A DNA stretch of 64,000 bases from CBDEGU01 sp965238045 (GTDB taxonomy: Bacteria; Acidobacteriota; Terriglobia; Bryobacterales; UBA6623): assembly GCA_965238045.1 (NCBI GenBank), contig CBDEGU010000012.1, positions 62,001-126,000 on the forward strand, written 5' to 3'. Below the pieces are notes generated by a model. That model was not told the origin of the DNA and searched no databases. It saw only the letters and a program-made list of their open reading frames with translations. This document shows positions 53,276 through 62,219 of this stretch, in pieces (within the stretch, counting starts at the first letter, position 1; every line of letters starts with the position of its first letter). Position numbers and translations under genes: made by a program.

Positions 53276-54325
53276 ATGTCAGACTCTCCGGCGGCGAGAA
53301 CCCAAGTCTTGGACTGCTTAGTGGTCGGCGCGGGTCCGACAGGTCTCTCCTGCGCCATCGAACTTCAACATCTAGGGGTTGCGGCGGTCATTTTCGACAA
53401 AGGCTGCGTGGTGAACTCGCTCTACCACTACCCCACGAACATGACCTTCTTCACAACGCCGGAACTGCTCGAAATCGGTGATCTGCCCATGACGGCGGTG
53501 CGCGACAAACCCAATCGCACCGAGGCGCTCAAGTATTACCGCAGGGTGGCTGAACACTACAAGCTCGATATTCGGCAGTACGAGAGCGTCCACGACATCG
53601 AACGCGCCGCCGGCGGCTTTCTCGTCCGTTCGGTGAACCGGCGGGGCCGGAGCTGCGAGTACCGGGCACGGACGATCATCCTGGCCACGGGATACTACGA
53701 CCTTCCCGTCAAGATGGGTGTGCCCGGAGAAGATCTCGCCAAGGTGTTGCACTATTACGTCGAGCCGCATCCGTTCTATGACTGCGATGTGGCCGTGATC
53801 GGCGCGAAGAACTCGGCGGCCCTTACGGCGCTGGAAGTCCATCGCGCGGGCGGCCGGGTGAGTTTGATCCACCGTAGCAAGGAACTGAGTTCGAGAATCA
53901 AGTACTGGATCCGGCCCGACATCGAAAACCGCCTCAAGAACGGCGAGATTCAAGGCTACGCCGAATCCGAGGTCCTTGAGATCACCGCGGACTCCATTCG
54001 CCTTCGCACGCCGCAAGGGGAGAAGACGCTGCCGAATGATTTCGTCCTTGCGATGACCGGGTACCAGCCCGACGTGGAGTTCTTGAGACGCGCCGGCATC
54101 GTTTTCGACCCCGAGTCCCGGAAGCCCAAGACGAATCCAGATACCCTGGAGAGCGACGTTCCCGGTGTTTATCTCGCCGGAGTCATCGTGGCGGGCATGC
54201 ACACCAACGAGATCTTTATCGAAAATGGGCGGTTCCACGGCATACAAATCGCCAAGGATATCGCCAAGAAGCTGGGCCGCGGCGGCCACGATTCGCCGGC
54301 GAGCGGCGGAAAGAGCTCATCGTGA
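53276..54325 (+). CDS. ypdA: YpdA/Bdr-type bacillithiol disulfide reductase (flavoprotein)
   Basis: A 349-residue FAD/NAD(P)H protein with the FAD motif VVGAGPTGLSCAIEL at residues 16-30. TTPELLEIGDLP and the second Rossmann motif VAVIGAKNSAALTALEVHRA (NADPH) follow, then VPGVYLAGVIVAGMHTNEIF near the end. There is no CxxC redox pair, consistent with YpdA/Bdr proteins that reduce bacillithiol disulfide. It overlaps bshA by four bases (GTGA), which strongly supports a bacillithiol role. Confidence 0.85.
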   Translation: MSDSPAARTQVLDCLVVGAGPTGLSCAIELQHLGVAAVIFDKGCVVNSLYHYPTNMTFFTTPELLEIGDLPMTAVRDKPNRTEALKYYRRVAEHYKLDIRQYESVHDIERAAGGFLVRSVNRRGRSCEYRARTIILATGYYDLPVKMGVPGEDLAKVLHYYVEPHPFYDCDVAVIGAKNSAALTALEVHRAGGRVSLIHRSKELSSRIKYWIRPDIENRLKNGEIQGYAESEVLEITADSIRLRTPQGEKTLPNDFVLAMTGYQPDVEFLRRAGIVFDPESRKPKTNPDTLESDVPGVYLAGVIVAGMHTNEIFIENGRFHGIQIAKDIAKKLGRGGHDSPASGGKSSS

Positions 54326-55443
54326 AGATTGGCATCACTTGTTATCCAACCTATGGCGGCAGCGGCATCGTGGCCACCGAGCTGGGGATGGAACTCGCCT
54401 CGCGCGGTCATGAAGTCCACTTCATCACCTACGCCAACCCGATCCGGCTGAACACCGAAGGGGCGCTGGTGCAATATCACGAAGTGGAAGTCACCGGCTA
54501 TCCCCTGTTTCAGTACCCGCCCTACAGCCTGGCGCTGGCTTCGCGCATGGTCGAGGTAGCGACGACGGCGAAACTCGACTTGCTCCACGTGCACTACGCC
54601 ATTCCTCATTCGATCAGCGCTTACCTGGCGAGCCAGATGATGGCGTCCAGGAAGCTGCCGTTCGTAACAACATTGCATGGCACCGACGTTACCCTGGTGG
54701 GCAATGATCCTTCCTACTTCCCGATCACGTGCTTCGCGATCGAGAATAGTCCGGGCGTAACCACTATTAGCGAATACTTGCGCAACAGAACCGTCGATGT
54801 GTTCGGCATCGCCAGTGACATCCGCGTCATCCCGAATTTCGTCAATTGCGATCTCTACCTGCCGCTGGATCAGCCCGAGCGGCGTGCTTGCTACGCCGAG
54901 CCTGACGAGCGCATTCTGGTTCATCTCTCGAACTTCCGTCCAGTAAAACGCGTGCTGGACTGCGTGCGGATTTTCGACGCGGTTCAGCGGCGTCTTCCCG
55001 CCCGCATGGTGATGATCGGAGACGGGCCCGAGCGCGCGCCGGCCGAAGCGCTGGCACGGGAGCTCGGCATCGACGACCGGATTCGGTTTCTCGGCAAGCA
55101 ACTTGAGATCGCCCCATTGCTGGCGCTCGGGGATTTACTGCTGCTGCCGAGCGAGATCGAGGGATTCGGCTTGGCCGCGCTCGAGGCCATGGCCTGCGGC
55201 GTGCCTCCGATCGCTTCACGGGTGGGCGGGTTGCCGGAAGTCATCACCGATGGACACGACGGAATGCTGCGCCCGGTGGGAGACCTCGAGGCCATGGCCG
55301 AGGCCGCGATGGCATTGCTGGGCGATCCAGAACGACTGCGGAACGTGTCGGCGGCGGCGCGGGCAACGGCGAGGGCGCGGTTTTGCTCGACAAAGATTGT
55401 TCCCCTCTACGAAGAGTACTACCGCGAGGTGTGCGGACGCTGA
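54322..55443 (+). CDS. bshA: N-acetyl-alpha-D-glucosaminyl L-malate synthase BshA
   Basis: A 373-residue GT4 enzyme starting at a GTG (KIGITCYPTYGGSGIVATEL), the BshA N-terminal signature, with LLHVHYAIPHSISAYLA, VTTLHGTDVTLVG and the donor half VHLSNFRPVKRVLDCVRI, LLLLPSEIEGFGLAALEAMA. It joins UDP-GlcNAc to L-malate, the first step of bacillithiol synthesis. It is coupled to ypdA. bshB and bshC are not in the window. Confidence 0.9.
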   Translation: MKIGITCYPTYGGSGIVATELGMELASRGHEVHFITYANPIRLNTEGALVQYHEVEVTGYPLFQYPPYSLALASRMVEVATTAKLDLLHVHYAIPHSISAYLASQMMASRKLPFVTTLHGTDVTLVGNDPSYFPITCFAIENSPGVTTISEYLRNRTVDVFGIASDIRVIPNFVNCDLYLPLDQPERRACYAEPDERILVHLSNFRPVKRVLDCVRIFDAVQRRLPARMVMIGDGPERAPAEALARELGIDDRIRFLGKQLEIAPLLALGDLLLLPSEIEGFGLAALEAMACGVPPIASRVGGLPEVITDGHDGMLRPVGDLEAMAEAAMALLGDPERLRNVSAAARATARARFCSTKIVPLYEEYYREVCGR

Positions 55444-55467
55444 GGGGCGCGGAAGAGTTCCTCTGGT

Positions 55468-55497
55468 TTGACACAGGAGGCGCTTGCTCCCTACAAT
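55468..55497 (+). promoter_or_regulatory. sigma-70-type promoter of tRNA-Phe
   Basis: TTGACA at 55468-55473 and TACAAT at 55492-55497 are separated by 18 bases, and the tRNA starts 11 bases after the -10. The -35 is a perfect consensus. Confidence 0.8.
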
Positions 55498-55507
55498 CTG
55501 ATTTTGC

Positions 55508-55583
55508 GGCCAGATAGCTCAGTCGGTAGAGCGCAGCCCTGAAAAGGCTGGCGTCGGCGGTTCGATTCCGTCTCTGGCCACCA
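55508..55583 (+). tRNA. tRNA-Phe (anticodon GAA)
   Basis: The acceptor stem GGCCAGA (55508-55514) pairs with TCTGGCC (55573-55579), followed by A and an encoded CCA. The D-arm is GCTCAGTCGGTAGAGC. The anticodon stem CAGCC/GGCTG encloses CTGAAAA, giving anticodon GAA. The T-arm is GGCGG-TTCGATT-CCGTC with one G-T pair. All parts of a canonical 76-base tRNA are present. Confidence 0.95.
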
Positions 55584-55693
55584 CGTTTTCAATCACTTAC
55601 AGACGGTTCTAGATTGCCAATCCGTGTCTCGGGCCCCTCCGTCGGTCGTATTCCCCCCGGATCTCTTTAAGAAATAGCTACAATGGGGTCTGC

Positions 55694-56098
55694 GTGCGCT
55701 GCATCCTTGCCAGCTTGATTTCGGTCGCTCTGCTGTGTGCGCTAGTGCAGGCTCCGGCATTCCACGTCCATCAAGCGGGTCAGGCCACCGAACACGTCGA
55801 ATCCGAGCATCGGCACGGGGTGGTTACTCATTCCCATCTGGTGTCGGTATCAAGGCCGGCCTCCCTGCCCTCCGGTCCGCTCGCGGAGGTGGCCGAAGAA
55901 GACCTCAGCGCTGTGGAAATCGCGCTTCTCCGGTCGGAGTTGCCCAGCAGCCCACACACAGATGTGTCGCGCGTTCCCGAAGCTTTTGCCGGTGTCGCCG
56001 CCGACACCGGACCGAGTTTCGGTGTTAGCGGGCTCAGACCGCGCATCCACGACCCTCCGCGGCTATCGTCACGAATCCCTAGAGCACCGCCTGTTTAG
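55694..56098 (+). CDS. small exported His-rich protein before the RND operon
   Basis: A 134-residue protein from a GTG, with a signal peptide (CILASLISVALLCALVQAPA) and His-containing motifs FHVHQAG and SEHRHGVVTHSHL. The rest is Pro/Ser-rich. Position and histidines suggest a periplasmic metal-binding or sensing partner of the efflux operon, which starts 60 bases later. No family was recognised; this is inference from composition and place. TACAAT at 55679-55684 lacks a good -35. Confidence 0.6.
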   Translation: MRCILASLISVALLCALVQAPAFHVHQAGQATEHVESEHRHGVVTHSHLVSVSRPASLPSGPLAEVAEEDLSAVEIALLRSELPSSPHTDVSRVPEAFAGVAADTGPSFGVSGLRPRIHDPPRLSSRIPRAPPV

Positions 56099-56158
56099 CC
56101 TCCGTTAAACGACCGTTTTCGTTTGTGAGGGTCGGAGACCCTCTTGCGAGGCTAGACC

Positions 56159-57424
56159 ATGACTGCGAGACCACGTCTCATCGTGCGTCTGTGTGTTCTC
56201 GTTTGCTGCCTGAGCGCGGTTGCCGCCGCGAGGAAGCTCACCGAGAAGCAGGCGCTGCAACTACTCAGAGAAAGCCCTCACTACCGGGAATTGCAGTCCC
56301 GTGTCGCGGTGACGCGCGCCGCCGCGCTTCGCGGCACGCTGTTCCCCAACCCCTCGGTTGGCGTGGAGGTGGAGGGAGCCGGGCGAACCGACTTCTACCG
56401 CTTCGAGCAGCGCCTGCCGCTGAACGGCCGCCGCCGGCTGCTGCGCCAGGCGGGCCAATCGGCGGCCGCCGCGACCCAGGCCGAGGCCGATCACGCGCTT
56501 CGCGGGATCGAGGCCGAGGTTCGCCGCGCGTTCTATCATCTGACGCATGCGCAACGCCAGCAGGAGAGCATCGAGCGCGGATTGGAAGAATTGCGAAAAC
56601 TAGCGCGCATCCTGCGGGCGCGCGAGGACGCGGGCGAGGGATCGAAGTTCGACCGGCTGCGGGCGGAACGCGAAGTCGTCGAGCGCGAAACCGAGGCCGC
56701 CGAAACCGAACTGGAGATGGCTCGATCCAGGGCACGGCTGGCTGAATACCTCGGCGCGGGAATGGGCCCGGGGATGGGCGCGGACCGTCTCGTCGCCGCG
56801 GGCGCGCTTGAACCCGGCTACGCGCTGCCCCCGTTGCCGGATGTGCTCATGACGGCGCTTGAGAGGCGCAGCGACTACCGCATTGGCGCCGAGCGCCTGG
56901 AGCAGTTGCGTCTCGAGGCCGCGGCCGCCGATAAGAAGCGAATCCCCGACCCGGTGATTACCGTCGGGTTCATGCGGGCGCAAACGCGGGGACTACAGGC
57001 CGGTAGCCTCCGCAACGACACGGTGTTCCGCAATGGGGCGGTGCTGGGAGTTTCGATCGACCTGCCGCTCTTTGACAAGGGGCAGGTGGAGAAACAACTC
57101 GCCCTGGCCAAGAGCGAGCGAACGCGGGCGCGCCAGCAAGTTCTCGAGCGGCGCATCCTGGCGGAAATTCGCGGAAGCTGGGAAGCCCTGCGGCTGAGAC
57201 GCAAACTGGCCGCCGACTACCGGGAGCGATCCAGGCGCAAGGCGGCGGAACTGCGCGGCATCGCCGAGTTCGCCTATAAGGAAGATGAGCTGGGAATTCT
57301 TGAACTGCTCGATTCCTACCGTGTTTCGCAGCGGGCGAGGCTTCGTCTGCTGGAACTACAGGCCGCCGCCAAACTGGCCGAAGTTGAGTTCGATCGCGCG
57401 ATCGGCAAGGAGATGCTGCCATGA
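56159..57424 (+). CDS. TolC-family outer-membrane efflux protein
   Basis: A 421-residue protein with a signal peptide (VRLCVLVCCLSAVAAA) and two-fold repeated helical coiled-coil architecture of TolC/CusC proteins (LQSRVAVTRAAALRGTLFPN, YRFEQRLPLNGRRRLLRQAG, DLPLFDKGQVEKQLALAKSE). It forms the trimeric exit duct of the pump. It overlaps the adaptor gene by four bases (ATGA), and the whole set is one operon. Confidence 0.85.
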   Translation: MTARPRLIVRLCVLVCCLSAVAAARKLTEKQALQLLRESPHYRELQSRVAVTRAAALRGTLFPNPSVGVEVEGAGRTDFYRFEQRLPLNGRRRLLRQAGQSAAAATQAEADHALRGIEAEVRRAFYHLTHAQRQQESIERGLEELRKLARILRAREDAGEGSKFDRLRAEREVVERETEAAETELEMARSRARLAEYLGAGMGPGMGADRLVAAGALEPGYALPPLPDVLMTALERRSDYRIGAERLEQLRLEAAAADKKRIPDPVITVGFMRAQTRGLQAGSLRNDTVFRNGAVLGVSIDLPLFDKGQVEKQLALAKSERTRARQQVLERRILAEIRGSWEALRLRRKLAADYRERSRRKAAELRGIAEFAYKEDELGILELLDSYRVSQRARLRLLELQAAAKLAEVEFDRAIGKEMLP

Positions 57425-59040
57425 AAATCCTGGTTCTTACCGCCGTCTTGATACTGAGCGCCTGCAACGGCCAGCCCGAGCAGCCCCATTCGCACGCGGA
57501 GCCGGAGGAAGCCGAGCCCATAGTGGTTACGCGCTGGACCGGCAAGACAGAGTTGTTTGTCGAGTATCCCCCGCTGGTCGCCGGAGAAACATCGCGGTTC
57601 GCGATCCATCTGACCGACCTGGCCACGTTTCAGCCGCTGCGAGAGGGCCGCGGCACGGTGGAGCTCGACTATGGCGCGGGCGACACTGAGGTTTTCAGCG
57701 AGGAGGCTCCCTCACGGCCCGGTATCTTCGGCGTGAACGTGACACCGAGCCGAGCCGGCCGGCCGGCGATGACGATCCGGGTCGCATCGGAAGTGGTCGA
57801 GGACGAGCACGTGCTGGGTCCGGCCCAGGTCGCTCAGACAGGCGTGAGCGGGCACAGTCATGACGACCATGACAACCAACCCCATGAGCACGACGGCGAT
57901 GGGCACGGTGACGACGGCCACGACCACGATGGACCGGCCGGGGGCGAAGCGGCAGCCTCGCCCGCGGATGAAATCGCTTTCTTGAAGGAACAACAGTGGG
58001 CCCTGGACTTCGCCACCGAGGTGGCTGAGCTGGCGTCGCTTCGGAACAGCCTGACGGTGCATGGCAAGATCGAAACCCGCGGCGGCGGGCGGGTCACCGT
58101 CGTCGCGACGCTCGGCGGCAGACTGGCGCTGTCGACAAAACTTCCCGTGGTTGGCACGAGGGTTGGGAGAGAGCAAGCCGTCGCGGCGATCGTTCCGCCG
58201 ACGAGCACGCCGTCGGATCTGGCGACGCTGGAGATGGCGAGTGAAGAGGCGAAAGTGAAACTGCAATTCAACCGGCAGACGAGAGAGCGGCTCGAAAAAC
58301 TGGTCGAGGCGGGCGCGATTCCGGCGCGGCGCCTGGCCCAGGCCCAGGCCGACGAAGATGTCGCCGCCGCGCGTCTTAAGGGCGCGCAAGCCCGGCTGGA
58401 GCAGTACGAAGAGACTCGTTCGGCGGAGCACCATGACCATGAAGCGGCGCCGTTTCAGATTCGTTCGCCGCTGGCGGGCATCGTATCGGCTGTTTATGTG
58501 ACCGATGGAGCGCACGTTGAACACTCCGAAAAACTTGTCGAAGTCGTGGCGGTTGACAAGGTCTACGTGGCGGCCGAAGTGCCCGAATCCCAGGCGGCGA
58601 TGGTTCGCCGTCCCGCTGGCGCGGAAATCATCGTGCCGGGCCTGGAGCGGCCCATTCGCGCGGGCAGGCTCGTGGCGGTAGGCAGCATCGTCGATCCGGT
58701 GTCGCGGACGCTCAAGATCATTCACGAACTGGACAACCGCGGCCCGAAGCTGGCGATCGGCCAGGCTGTTTCGGTCCGGCTGTTGAGCCGCCAAAGCCAG
58801 AAATCGCCGGTAATCCCGGTGACGGCGCTGGTGGACGACGATGGCCGCCCGGTGATCTACCTGCAGAGGGGCGGCGAGTCGTTCGAGCGCCGTCCGGTGA
58901 CGCTCGGCAATCGCCAGGACAACCGGGTGCAAATTACCGCCGGGCTCAGCGCCGGAGAACGCGTCGTCACGCGAGGCGCTTTCTTGATCCGTCTAGCCTC
59001 GAAATCCACCGAGGGCGCCGCGCATGGACATGCCCACTAA
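57421..59040 (+). CDS. HlyD-family RND periplasmic adaptor lipoprotein with His/Asp-rich insert
   Basis: A 539-residue protein with lipobox LILSAC (lipid Cys at 15), an N-terminal beta domain, then a His/Asp-rich stretch (HSHDDHD, EHDGDGHGDD, HDHDG) at about 57855-57945. A barrel-sandwich hybrid adaptor follows (TVVATLGGRLALSTKLPVVG, FQIRSPLAGIVSAVYVTDGA, VDKVYVAAEVPESQAAMVRR). The C-terminus is His-containing (GAAHGHAH). Both His regions suggest metal chaperoning between the cytoplasmic-membrane pump and the duct. The specific metal is unknown. Confidence 0.85.
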   Translation: MKILVLTAVLILSACNGQPEQPHSHAEPEEAEPIVVTRWTGKTELFVEYPPLVAGETSRFAIHLTDLATFQPLREGRGTVELDYGAGDTEVFSEEAPSRPGIFGVNVTPSRAGRPAMTIRVASEVVEDEHVLGPAQVAQTGVSGHSHDDHDNQPHEHDGDGHGDDGHDHDGPAGGEAAASPADEIAFLKEQQWALDFATEVAELASLRNSLTVHGKIETRGGGRVTVVATLGGRLALSTKLPVVGTRVGREQAVAAIVPPTSTPSDLATLEMASEEAKVKLQFNRQTRERLEKLVEAGAIPARRLAQAQADEDVAAARLKGAQARLEQYEETRSAEHHDHEAAPFQIRSPLAGIVSAVYVTDGAHVEHSEKLVEVVAVDKVYVAAEVPESQAAMVRRPAGAEIIVPGLERPIRAGRLVAVGSIVDPVSRTLKIIHELDNRGPKLAIGQAVSVRLLSRQSQKSPVIPVTALVDDDGRPVIYLQRGGESFERRPVTLGNRQDNRVQITAGLSAGERVVTRGAFLIRLASKSTEGAAHGHAH

Positions 59041-59061
59041 GCCCGCTAATAGGAACGCCTG

Positions 59062-62000
59062 ATGCTGAATTCACTGATTCGATGGTCGCTTGACAACCGG
59101 CCGATGGTACTCATGCTCGCCGCCGGCTTTCTGACCTGGGGCTGGCATGTCGCAACCCGGCTCCCGGTGGATGTGCTGCCGGACCTGAATGCGCCGACGG
59201 TGGCCGTGGTGGTCGAACACCCCGGCATGGCGCCGGCCGACATGGAGTCGGTCATCACCTTCCCGATCGAGACCGCCGTAAACGGAGCCTCCGGCGTGCG
59301 CCGGGTGCGCTCGGCGACCGCCGTCGGCGTGGCCGTGATCTGGGTCGAGTTCGACTGGGGCGAGGATGTCTACCGGGCGCGGCAAACGGTGACCGAGCGG
59401 CTCAACGTGGCCGCCGAATCGCTGCCGCCGGGCACCAGCCGCCCGATTCTCTCGCCCATCTCGTCCATCATGGGCGAGATTCTTTTCATCGCGCTGACCT
59501 CCGGCCAGCAAAGTCCGCTGGAACTGAGAACGCTGGCCGACACGGTCATCCGCAGGCGGCTGCTGGCGGTGCCGGGCGTCGCTCAGGTCACTCCCATTGG
59601 CGGCGGACTCAAGCAATACCAGGTTCTGCTCTCCCCGGAAAAACTCCGGGCCTACGACGTGTCGCTGGCCGAGGTCGCCGCCGCGCTCCGCGCCGCCAAT
59701 GCCAACACCTCGGCCGGTTTTCGCGTCGAGGGCGGACAGGAATATTTGATCCAGGGCTTCGGGCGGTTCACCAGCCTGGATGAAATTCGGCGGACCGTCG
59801 TGCGGGTAAGGGATGCGACGCCAGTCTACATCGGCGATCTCGCCCAGGTTCAGGTCGGCGCGGCCCTCAAGCGGGGCGAGGGCTCTCTGAATGGCGAACC
59901 GGCGGTGGTGATCGGCATCCGCAAGCAGCCGGAAACTAACACGCTGGAATTGACGGCCGCGATTGACGCGGTGCTCGACGAAATCGAGGCGGACCTGCCG
60001 CCTGGCATGCACATCGATCGCAACGTCCTGCGCCAGGCGGACTTCATTGAGACCGCCATCGCCAATCTCGAAGAGGCTCTCACCTACGGCGGGTTGCTGG
60101 TGGTCATCGTAGTGATCGTCTTTCTGGCTAACGCCCGGGCCGGCATCATTACGTTGTTCGCCATCCCGCTGTCTCTGGTGGCTGCGTTTCTCGGACTCGA
60201 TGCACTCGGGCTCACGATCAACACCATGACGCTCGGCGGCCTGGCGATCGCCATCGGCGAGCTGGTCGACGATGCCGTCATTGATGTCGAGAACGTGTTC
60301 CGCCGGCTGCGGGGAAATTCCCTGCTGCCGGAAAGCGAACGCCGCCCGGTATTGGAGGTGGTCTATCGGGCCAGCAAGGAAATTCGCGGCTCGGTCGTCT
60401 TCGCGACCATCATCGTGATGGCGGTCTTCGCGCCGCTGTTCTTTCTCGAAGGCGTCGAGGGCCTTCTGCTGCAGCCTCTGGGCCTGGCCTACCTGATGGC
60501 GCTGTTCGCGTCGCTGGTGATCGCGCTGACCGTCACGCCGGTGCTGTGTTCCTATCTTTTGCCGCGCGCCAAGGCCGTCCGCGGCAGCGAGGACACAAGG
60601 CTCACCCGCGGGTTGAAGCGGCTCTACGCGCCGGTAATTCGGCTGAGTCTCGACCACAGCGGCGTTGTGCTCGCTGCCTCGGTGATCGTGCTGAGCGTCT
60701 CGTTAGGAGGCTTCGCGTTCATGGGCCGCGCCTTCCTGCCCGAGTTCAATGAGGGGTCGCTCACGATCAACGCGGTCGCGCTGCCCGGCACCAGCCTGGC
60801 CGACTCCGACCGGCTCGGCTCGGCTCTGGAGCGGATTCTGCTCGATGTGCCTGAAGTCATCTCGACGGGACGGCGCACCGGGCGGGGTGAACTCGACGAG
60901 CATTTGCAGCGCGTCGAGGCCGGAGAGATCGACGTGCGTTTGCGCATGAAAGACCGTCCGAAGGAAGAGGTGCTGCGGGAAATTCGCCAGCGCGTCTCGC
61001 TGATACCCGGGACCACGGTCAGCATCGGTCAGCCGATCTCGCACCGCATCGACCACATGATATCGGGCACGCGCTCCAGTATCGCCGTGAAGATTTTCGG
61101 CGACGATCTGCCGACGCTGCGGGCTTTGTCCAAACAAGTAGAAACGGAGATGAGCGCCATAGCGGGCATCGTCGATCAGGCCGCGGAAAACCAGGCCGAA
61201 ACCCCGACCGTGAGCGTGCGCTTCCGCCGCGACGCGCTGGCGCGCTACGGGCTGCCCGCGGGTCAAGCCGCCGAGGCTCTCAAAACAGTCTTCCTGGGCC
61301 AGCAGGTGGGCACAATTCTTGAGGGACAAATCGCCTTCCCCTTGGTGATTCGCTACGAGGCCGGGCAGCCATCCGACATGGAAAGCATTCGGAGCGCGAT
61401 GATCGACACGCCCTCCGGAGTCCGGGTTCCGCTCTCGGCCATCGCCGAGATCCGCGAGGACCGCGGGCCGAACTTCATCACCCGTGAGAACGTGCAGCGG
61501 AAGATCGTCGTCTCGGCCAACGTCGCCGGGCGCGATCTGCGCGGCGTGGTCAACGACCTGCGGGCGCACTTGGCCGAAAAGATAGAGCTGCCCCGCGGCT
61601 ACCGCATTGAATACGGCGGACAATTCGAAAACGAAGCCGAAGCCACGCGGCGTCTGCTGCTGCTCGGCTCGCTTGTCATTGCCGGGATCTTGGTTTTCCT
61701 GTCAACGGCTTTCCGCTCCTGGCGCGACGCGCTGATCATCATGTGTAACCTCCCGCTGGCATTGATTGGCGGCATCGCGGGCGTCTTTGTCGCCGGCGGC
61801 GTGCTGACGGTGGCTTCCCTGATCGGCTTCATTACGCTGTTCGGCATCGCGACCCGCAACGGCATCATGCTCATTTCGCACATCAAGCACTTGATGAGGG
61901 AAGAAGGCGTCACCGATTTCCGGGAGGCTGTCGTGAGGGGAGCGTCCGAACGCCTGGCGCCGATCTTGATGACAGCCATGTCCACTGGATTGGCCCTCGT

Positions 62001-62154
62001 GCCCATCGGCATGGGACTGGGCAAGACCGGCAGCGAGATTCACGCTCCCCTGGCCATCGTCGTGCTCTGCGGACTCTTCAGCTCCACGGCCCTGAACATG
62101 ATCGTCGTCCCGGCGGCCTACTGGCGTTTCGGCCGGCCCGCCGCGAGAGCATAG
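59062..62154 (+). CDS. heavy-metal-type RND efflux pump (CusA/CzcA-like)
   Basis: A 1030-residue inner-membrane transporter with 12 helices and two periplasmic loops, starting LNSLIRWSLDNRPMVLMLAA. It has VEHPGMAPADMESVITFPIE (typical porter start), VIRRRLLAVPGVAQVTPIGG and the fourth-helix motif AIAIGELVDDAVIDVENVFR. In CzcA that helix is AIDFG-IVDGAV-VEN; here the first Asp is Ala while the second Asp and the Glu are kept, and an extra Asp is present. It uses proton force to export metal ions or a related cation. It completes the TolC-adaptor-pump operon. Confidence 0.85.
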   Translation: MLNSLIRWSLDNRPMVLMLAAGFLTWGWHVATRLPVDVLPDLNAPTVAVVVEHPGMAPADMESVITFPIETAVNGASGVRRVRSATAVGVAVIWVEFDWGEDVYRARQTVTERLNVAAESLPPGTSRPILSPISSIMGEILFIALTSGQQSPLELRTLADTVIRRRLLAVPGVAQVTPIGGGLKQYQVLLSPEKLRAYDVSLAEVAAALRAANANTSAGFRVEGGQEYLIQGFGRFTSLDEIRRTVVRVRDATPVYIGDLAQVQVGAALKRGEGSLNGEPAVVIGIRKQPETNTLELTAAIDAVLDEIEADLPPGMHIDRNVLRQADFIETAIANLEEALTYGGLLVVIVVIVFLANARAGIITLFAIPLSLVAAFLGLDALGLTINTMTLGGLAIAIGELVDDAVIDVENVFRRLRGNSLLPESERRPVLEVVYRASKEIRGSVVFATIIVMAVFAPLFFLEGVEGLLLQPLGLAYLMALFASLVIALTVTPVLCSYLLPRAKAVRGSEDTRLTRGLKRLYAPVIRLSLDHSGVVLAASVIVLSVSLGGFAFMGRAFLPEFNEGSLTINAVALPGTSLADSDRLGSALERILLDVPEVISTGRRTGRGELDEHLQRVEAGEIDVRLRMKDRPKEEVLREIRQRVSLIPGTTVSIGQPISHRIDHMISGTRSSIAVKIFGDDLPTLRALSKQVETEMSAIAGIVDQAAENQAETPTVSVRFRRDALARYGLPAGQAAEALKTVFLGQQVGTILEGQIAFPLVIRYEAGQPSDMESIRSAMIDTPSGVRVPLSAIAEIREDRGPNFITRENVQRKIVVSANVAGRDLRGVVNDLRAHLAEKIELPRGYRIEYGGQFENEAEATRRLLLLGSLVIAGILVFLSTAFRSWRDALIIMCNLPLALIGGIAGVFVAGGVLTVASLIGFITLFGIATRNGIMLISHIKHLMREEGVTDFREAVVRGASERLAPILMTAMSTGLALVPIGMGLGKTGSEIHAPLAIVVLCGLFSSTALNMIVVPAAYWRFGRPAARA

Positions 62155-62219
62155 CCACGACAATGCGGGCGCACGGTATGCCGTGTTCGCTCCCATCGGG
62201 CTGTGCGAAGAGGAGTCGC

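Noticed and set aside
59071..60657. long minus-strand open frame opposite the RND pump gene
   Set aside because: It shadows a well-supported pump gene, has no motifs, and long antisense frames are expected at this GC content. The same holds for the long frames opposite lptD (29875-31146), the DUF3604 gene (22721-24604) and the adaptor gene (57712-58932).
62155..62219. terminator between the RND pump and the glycerophosphodiesterase
   Set aside because: A short CACGG/CCGTG hairpin is present but has no U-tract; too weak to call.
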